Assembly: GCF_008807415.1 (NCBI RefSeq)
Contig: NZ_CP043626.1
Location: 3,658,001 to 3,722,000, forward strand
Length of the DNA stretch: 64,000 bases
Reading direction: 5' to 3'
Source of the DNA: Pseudomonas denitrificans (nom. rej.)
GTDB lineage: Bacteria > Pseudomonadota > Gammaproteobacteria > Pseudomonadales > Pseudomonadaceae
The translations under genes and the position numbers were made by a program. The stretch's first letter is position 1; the number at the start of each line of letters is the position of its first letter. Below are positions 59,518-64,000 of the stretch, piece by piece. The notes beneath the pieces are model-generated. The model searched no databases. It was not told where the DNA came from and saw only the letters and a program-made list of their open reading frames with translations.

Positions 59518-60000
59518 ATGAGCGACATGCCGCAGGAAAACCCCTTCCAGACTCCCGCTGCCGTTCTCCAGGACGCGGCAACTACCGCCACGGGCGAGCC
59601 GCTCTACCGCCTGGCCGCCGTCGGCATCGCCACCTTCTTTGGCACGCCCCTGGCCGGCGCCTGGGTCATTGTGCAGAACCTCAAGGCACTCGGCCGCAGC
59701 CACGAATCCCGCAACATCTGGTTGATGGGCATCGGCTTGACCCTCGCCATCTTCGTCATCGGCTACTTCCTGCCGGAAAATACATCCGGTACGCCCATCG
59801 CCGTCGGCAGCGTCGTCGGCATGTACTACCTCGCCAAGCAGACCTTCGGCGTCGCCGTGGAGCGCCACCTCGCTGCTGGCGGCCAGTGGCGCTCGAACTG
59901 GCGCGCATTCGGCATCAGCCTGCTGTTCCTGCTTGCCGTCGTCGCGGTGATCCTCGTCGTCTCGTTCTTCCTGGTCTACGTCCTGGGCGTAGAGCTCTGA
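59518..60000 (+). CDS. Hypothetical membrane protein
   Basis: Protein of 160 aa with AAGGAG 7 nt before its ATG. Residues 1-28 are polar, and four hydrophobic segments follow at about 31-52, 68-84, 90-106 and 128-155. A short soluble loop with FGVAVERHLAAGGQWRSNW lies between the third and fourth. I do not recognise the family. It stands alone between the leuA terminator and the MFS gene. Nothing suggests an enzyme; a small membrane-stress or transport-associated protein is possible but unproven. Confidence 0.8.
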   Translation: MSDMPQENPFQTPAAVLQDAATTATGEPLYRLAAVGIATFFGTPLAGAWVIVQNLKALGRSHESRNIWLMGIGLTLAIFVIGYFLPENTSGTPIAVGSVVGMYYLAKQTFGVAVERHLAAGGQWRSNWRAFGISLLFLLAVVAVILVVSFFLVYVLGVEL

Positions 60001-60260
60001 TTCCCGCCTAAAGATTCCCCCTAGTCCCCTAGGGGGCAGTCTCCGCAATGCTGGTACTCGCCCCGATTACCCCTGCCTCGCCCCTTCCCTAGTCTTGCGT
60101 GCACTGCCGTGAAAACGGCAGGCAAACAAAAAACCGTGTCACGCAATCAGACACATTCGGCTGCCCCTGCCTTGCGTACAGAGGCGCCTGGTTACCTACA
60201 ACAACAACGAGCTCGACGTGCTTGGCCATCTGCCTTCACCCGCTTCAGGAGCCAGTAACC
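60001..60260 (+). promoter_or_regulatory. MFS/porin upstream region with palindrome and CA motif
   Basis: A 260-nt gap. An inverted repeat, CCCCCTAG (60017-60024) and CTAGGGGG (60029-60036) with a 4-nt spacer, could be an activator site. A hairpin with a GAAA loop is at 60104-60121. AACAACAAC at 60200-60208, in the likely 5' leader, resembles a Crc/Hfq CA motif. The motifs are seen; their roles are inference. Confidence 0.5.
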
Positions 60261-61628
60261 GTGAACCCGCAATCCCACCCGAAATCCGCCCGTAATTCGC
60301 GTTATTCCTGGTATGTCGTCGTGCTCTGCATGGTGGCGTACATCTTTTCGTTCGTTGACCGGCAGATCCTTTCGCTGATGATCGAGCCGATCAAGGCCGA
60401 CCTGCAGATCAGCGATACCCAGTTCAGCCTGCTCAGCGGGCTGGCCTTCTCGCTGTTCTACGCCTTCATGGGCCTGCCCATCGCCTATCTCGCCGACCGC
60501 TCCTCGCGGGTGAAGATCATCGCCATCGGCGTGGCCTTCTGGAGCATCGCCACCGCCGCGTGCGGGCTATCGAAGAACTTCCTGCAGATGTTCCTGGCGC
60601 GCATGAGCGTGGGCGTCGGTGAAGCCGCGCTGACGCCGGCAACCTACTCGATGCTCGCCGACCTGTTCCCCAGGGAGAAACTCGGCCGCGCGCTGGGGCT
60701 GTACTCCATGGGGGCGTTCCTCGGCGGCGGCCTGGCCTTCCTGGTCGGCGGCTATGTGATCGAGGCGCTGCGCGACGTGCCGGCCATCGACCTGGGCTGG
60801 CTGGGCCAGGTGCGCTCCTGGCAGATCGCCTTCTTCATCGTCGGCCTGCCCGGCGTGCTGGTGGCGCTACTGATCGCGCTGACCATCCGCGACCCGGCGC
60901 GCAAGGAGGTGAACCCGCAGCACAAGGCGACCATCGGCGACGGCCTGCGCTTCCTGCGCCGCCACCGCGCAACCTTCACCTGCCACTACCTCGGCTTCTC
61001 GTTCTTCGCCATGTGCCAGTACGCGCTGATGGGCTGGGCGCCGGCCATGTACATCCGCCAGTACGGCCTGACGCCGCTGGAGGTGGGCTACATCCTCGGC
61101 GGCATCCTGCTGGTGCTCAACACCGCCGGGGTGTTCTGCGCCGGCTGGCTGGTGGATGTGCTGCAGAAGCGCGGGCGCAGCGACGCGGCGATGATCAGCG
61201 GCATGCTCGGCGTGGCCTGCACCATTCCCTTCGTCATCGGTTCGGTGACAGCGAGCAGCCTGCAGCTGTCGGTGCTGCTGATGGGCCCGGCGATGTTCTT
61301 CTGCGCCTTCTGCATCTCCACCTCGGCGGCCGCCATGCAGGTGCTCACGCCCAACCGCCTGCGCGCGCAGGTGTCGGCGCTGTTCCTGCTGGTCTCCAAC
61401 CTGATCGGCCTGGGTGTCGGCACCACCCTGGTGGCGCTGCTTACCGACCACTACTTCAAGAACCCGAAGGCTGTCGGCTCGTCCATCGGCATCATCGTCA
61501 CCCTCGCTGGCCTGCTCTGCCTGTGGCTGCTCGGCAACGGGCGCAAGCACTTCCGCCGCAGCCTGGGCCAGGAGCAGACGGCCCAGCCTGAAACCGTGCC
61601 GCTGGACAGCGCCGCCACCGCGAACTGA
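60261..61628 (+). CDS. MFS transporter, spinster-like family
   Basis: Twelve-helix inner-membrane transporter of 455 aa. The start is a GTG at 60261 with AGGAG 9 nt upstream, giving (M)NPQSHPKSARNSRYSW. The spinster-type signature FVDRQILSLMIEPIKADLQI followed by SLLSGLAFSLFYAFMGLPIA and LADRSSR is clear. GVGEAALTPATYSMLADLFP lies in helix 4. It is followed 81 nt later by an OprD-family porin, suggesting a matched outer/inner membrane uptake route for a small organic acid. The substrate is unknown. Confidence 0.9.
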   Translation: MNPQSHPKSARNSRYSWYVVVLCMVAYIFSFVDRQILSLMIEPIKADLQISDTQFSLLSGLAFSLFYAFMGLPIAYLADRSSRVKIIAIGVAFWSIATAACGLSKNFLQMFLARMSVGVGEAALTPATYSMLADLFPREKLGRALGLYSMGAFLGGGLAFLVGGYVIEALRDVPAIDLGWLGQVRSWQIAFFIVGLPGVLVALLIALTIRDPARKEVNPQHKATIGDGLRFLRRHRATFTCHYLGFSFFAMCQYALMGWAPAMYIRQYGLTPLEVGYILGGILLVLNTAGVFCAGWLVDVLQKRGRSDAAMISGMLGVACTIPFVIGSVTASSLQLSVLLMGPAMFFCAFCISTSAAAMQVLTPNRLRAQVSALFLLVSNLIGLGVGTTLVALLTDHYFKNPKAVGSSIGIIVTLAGLLCLWLLGNGRKHFRRSLGQEQTAQPETVPLDSAATAN

Positions 61629-61709
61629 TCGCGCCCGCCTCGACAAGACGTACGCCCGTTCGCCGGCGTGGCGCCCAGCGCCCCGGTGAACGGCGCCCAG
61701 GAGATGACG

Positions 61710-62948
61710 ATGTTCCGTAATCGCTTTGCCGGCGCGCTGCTCTGCAGCGCGCTGATGCCCCTCTGCGCGCAGGCCGACCTGATCGACGACAGCCGCCTGG
61801 ACACCACCCTGCGCAACTTCTACATGCTGCGCGACTATCGCCAGGACAATGCCCCGCAATCCCAGGCCGGCAGTTGGTCCCAGGCCGTGCTGGCGCGCTT
61901 CAGCTCCGGCTTCAGCGAAGGCACCATCGGTGTCGGCGTGGACTTCACCGGTTTCTACGCCTTGAAGCTCGACGGCGGCGCCGGCACCAGCAACGACAGC
62001 AACCTGCCCTACGACCGCACGACGGGTGAGCCGGTGGATGACTTCAGCCGTGGCGGCGCCACGCTCAAGCTGCGCTATTCGAAGACCACGCTGAAGGTCG
62101 GCCTGCTGGAGCCGCGCCTGCCGGTGATCTTCCAGGATGACGTGCGCGTGCTGCCGCAGACGTTCCAGGGCGTGATGCTGGAGTCGAAGGAGTCGGATCG
62201 CTTCAAGTTCACCGCCGCGCAACTCTGGAACACCAGCACCCGCGCCTCCAGTGACCGCGAGTCGTTCTACCTGGCCACCCGCCCTACCAGCCAGGACAGC
62301 AACAAGCTGAATCTGGGCGGCGTCGATGCGCAGTGGACGCCCGGCCTGTCTACCAGCTACTACTTCGCCCAGCTCGAGGATATCTACGACCAGCACTACG
62401 TCGGTGCCAACTTCAAGCAGCCGGTGGGCGAAAATACTGCGCTGCTCGGCACCCTGAGCTACTTCCACAACGAGGAATCCGGGCAGGCGCTGGCCGGGCG
62501 CATCGACAACCGCGCCTATGGCGCGCGACTCGGCGTGAAGCACGGCGGCCACATGCTTTCGGCCACCTACCAGCGCATGCTTGGCGAAGACATGTTCCCC
62601 ATGCTGCTGGGCAACACACCACAGCCGTACCTGGTCAACTGGGTCACCAATGGCGGTTTCTTCTGGGCGCAGGAGCGCTCCTACCAGCTGCGCTACGACT
62701 ATGACTTCGCCAGCCTCGGCGTGCCGGGCCTGACCCTGATGACGCGCTACACCAAGGGCACCGACATCTCGCGACCGGGCCAGAGCGACGGCCACGAATA
62801 CGAGCGCGATACCGATGTGGGCTACACCATTCAGAGCGGCCCGCTGAAGACGCTGTCGTTCCTTGTGCGCACCTCCACGGTCCGCAGCAGCTACGCCAGC
62901 GACTACGACGAAGTGCGCTTCATCACCAGCTACCCGCTGGCGTTCTGA
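61710..62948 (+). CDS. OprD-family outer-membrane porin
   Basis: Substrate-specific porin of 412 aa. The signal peptide (residues 1-22, ending CAQA) leads into DLIDDSRLDTTLRNFYMLRDY, the typical OprD N-terminus. The rest is an alternating beta-barrel ending in Phe (ITSYPLAF). I choose the ATG at 61710, 6 nt after AGGAG; an ATG at 61704 touches that site. It probably serves the MFS transporter upstream. The substrate cannot be read. Confidence 0.92.
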   Translation: MFRNRFAGALLCSALMPLCAQADLIDDSRLDTTLRNFYMLRDYRQDNAPQSQAGSWSQAVLARFSSGFSEGTIGVGVDFTGFYALKLDGGAGTSNDSNLPYDRTTGEPVDDFSRGGATLKLRYSKTTLKVGLLEPRLPVIFQDDVRVLPQTFQGVMLESKESDRFKFTAAQLWNTSTRASSDRESFYLATRPTSQDSNKLNLGGVDAQWTPGLSTSYYFAQLEDIYDQHYVGANFKQPVGENTALLGTLSYFHNEESGQALAGRIDNRAYGARLGVKHGGHMLSATYQRMLGEDMFPMLLGNTPQPYLVNWVTNGGFFWAQERSYQLRYDYDFASLGVPGLTLMTRYTKGTDISRPGQSDGHEYERDTDVGYTIQSGPLKTLSFLVRTSTVRSSYASDYDEVRFITSYPLAF

Positions 62949-62958
62949 AACCCGAAAT

Positions 62959-62987
62959 GAAAAAGGCCCCTCGCGGGGCCTTCTTCG
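62959..62987. terminator. Terminator between the porin and DUF5629 genes
   Basis: An 8-bp stem (62963-62970 with 62975-62982) flanked by an A-run on the left and TTCTTC on the right. It can serve both converging genes. Confidence 0.8.
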
Positions 62988-63001
62988 TTGTCAGGAGACG
63001 C

Positions 63002-63334
63002 TTACTCATCGTCGCCGCTGGCGGCGACTGCGCCAAGGCAGCACAGTCGGTGCTGCTGGTCGCCGGCCTGCAGCAGCCAGGTCTCGTCTTCGGCCTGATA
63101 GCTGGCCTCCATCACCTGGTTGTAGCTGAAGCGCCACTCGCGGCGGTCGCGGCCATCGATGGACTCGATCTGCAGCACCACGTCTTCGCTGGCGAAGGGC
63201 TGGTCGGCGTGGGCAGCGGCGTCGGCCTGGTCCAGCAATGCCTCGTTGAGCTCGAACTGCCAGGCGTGCAGACCGTCGATCAACAGCATGTCGGCGGTTT
63301 CCAGCTGGTCCAGCAGATAGGGAGTCGTGGTCAT
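63002..63334 (-). CDS. DUF5629 family protein
   Basis: Acidic soluble protein of 110 aa starting MTTTPYLLDQLETADMLLID. The pattern IDGLHAWQFELNEAL, then QIESIDGRDRREWRFS and a C-terminal HRLCCLGAVAASGDDE fits a Pseudomonas DUF5629 protein as I remember it. It has no signal or membrane segment. It converges on the porin gene and is divergent from the aldo/keto reductase. The function is unknown. Confidence 0.72.
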   Translation of the reverse strand: MTTTPYLLDQLETADMLLIDGLHAWQFELNEALLDQADAAAHADQPFASEDVVLQIESIDGRDRREWRFSYNQVMEASYQAEDETWLLQAGDQQHRLCCLGAVAASGDDE

Positions 63335-63468
63335 GACGGGCACTCGGCAATTGGGCTGGCCGCCATGATAGACCAGCTGGCGTACCGCTGCCGGCCAATC
63401 CGCCCCGCGGCGGCGGGCAGCACGTCTACACTGAGGGTTCCCGCACACCCGCTGAGGAGTCAAAGCAG

Positions 63469-64000
63469 ATGCGTACACGCGAACTCGGACAATCGGGCCT
63501 GAAGATTCCTGCGCTGGTCTTCGGCGGCAATGTGTTCGGCTGGTCCTCCGACGAGGCGACGTCGTTTCGCTTGCTGGACGCGCTGCTCGACGCCGGGCTC
63601 AACTGCATCGACACCGCCGACGTTTACTCGCGCTGGGTGCCAGGCCACGAGGGCGGCGAGTCGGAAACCCTGATCGGCAAGTGGCTGAAGAAGACCGGCA
63701 AGCGCAACCAGGTGATCATCGCGACCAAGGTCGGCATGGACATGGGCAACGGCCACAAGGGACTGTCGGCGGTGTACATCGAGCAGGCACTGGAGCGCTC
63801 GCTCAAGCGCCTGCAGACCGACTACATCGACCTCTACCAGTCCCACTGCGACGACCCGCACACTTCGCTGGAGGAAACCATGGGTGCCTTCGCCGAGGCG
63901 GTGGAGCGCGGCAAGGTACGGGTGATCGGCGCCTCCAACTTCGACGCCAAGCGCCTGCGCGAAGCCCAGGAGCTCTGCACCCGCTTGAAGCTGCCGCAGT
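63469..64000 (+). CDS. Aldo/keto reductase, truncated by the window edge
   Basis: An NADPH-dependent aldo/keto reductase, with at least 177 residues visible before the window ends; full members are about 320-350 aa. It starts at ATG 63469 with GAGGAG 9 nt upstream. MRTRELGQSGLKIPALVFGG opens the barrel. The catalytic Asp and Tyr lie in NCIDTADVYSRW, the Lys in VIIATKVGMDMG and the His in LYQSHCDDPHTS. VRVIGASNFD follows. This is the YajO/Tas-like branch; the substrate is unknown. The gene is intact as far as seen. Confidence 0.9.
   Translation, partial: MRTRELGQSGLKIPALVFGGNVFGWSSDEATSFRLLDALLDAGLNCIDTADVYSRWVPGHEGGESETLIGKWLKKTGKRNQVIIATKVGMDMGNGHKGLSAVYIEQALERSLKRLQTDYIDLYQSHCDDPHTSLEETMGAFAEAVERGKVRVIGASNFDAKRLREAQELCTRLKLPQ

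Overview
This 64 kb window is a high-GC Pseudomonas chromosome segment. Ribosomal, purine, threonine and leucine genes, the complete braCDEFG transporter, an OprC-type copper receptor and several small families I know mainly from Pseudomonas (DUF5064, DUF2288, DUF3509, DUF5629) all point to the P. aeruginosa / nitroreducens / citronellolis / knackmussii side of the genus. The species assignment is inference. Coding density is high. I see no prophage, integrase island, insertion sequence, CRISPR array, tRNA or rRNA.

Layout. 1-1,619: two phosphonate-type ABC permeases, the end of an operon that starts outside the window. 1,687-2,436: two small reverse-strand genes. 2,745-7,628: braC, an intergenic hairpin, then tightly overlapping braDEFG for high-affinity branched-chain amino acid uptake. 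7,629-8,664: REP-like repeat and two small unknown genes. 8,665-13,455 (reverse): xerD, dsbC, hom, thrC. 13,545-16,626: Na+/H+ antiporter, an unusual GspE-N-like membrane protein, and a thioesterase. 16,786-20,258 (reverse): ffh, then rpsP-rimM-trmD-rplS. 20,480-24,216: CcsA-like membrane protein, CNNM/CorC-type protein and an MHS-family transporter. 24,351-27,662 (reverse): Nudix hydrolase, gamma-carbonic-anhydrase-like protein, DUF1289, purT and SGNH hydrolase. 27,798-28,903: NADH-pyrophosphatase-like Nudix and an L,D-transpeptidase. 29,152-36,353: the N-acetylglucosamine regulon nagR-nagA-nagB2-nagF-nagE, which holds a whole PTS (EIIA-HPr-EI in NagF, EIICB in NagE) plus deacetylase and deaminase. 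36,398-41,136 (reverse): NIF3-like, CDGSH and purL. 41,427-42,905: mltF. 43,057-44,969 (reverse): Tat-exported multicopper oxidase overlapping tadA. 45,226-48,355 (reverse): guaBA. 48,504-52,088: xseA, a VanX-like dipeptidase, an M23 peptidase and DUF2809. 52,069-57,364 (reverse): a copper block with a His/Met-rich DUF2946 protein, TonB receptor OprC, PepSY membrane protein, PCu(A)C chaperone and a GNAT enzyme. 57,764-59,434: leuA behind a candidate leader peptide and attenuator. 60,261-62,948: a spinster-type MFS transporter and an OprD-family porin. The right edge holds DUF5629 and a truncated aldo/keto reductase.

From memory of PAO1 numbering, the bra genes (about PA1070-1076) and the thrC-to-leuA block (about PA3735-3792) lie far apart there. 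The junction near 7.6-8.6 kb would then be a rearrangement between lineages, and most of the window is otherwise conserved core genome.

I found no convincing new defence or mobile system. The observations most worth following are regulatory or domain-level: the leuA leader; CA-rich Crc/Hfq-like motifs at three nutrient-uptake loci, the clearest at the nagF start codon; a degenerate second EIIB domain in NagE; a VanX-like dipeptidase beside xseA; and palindromes upstream of braC and of the MFS/porin pair.
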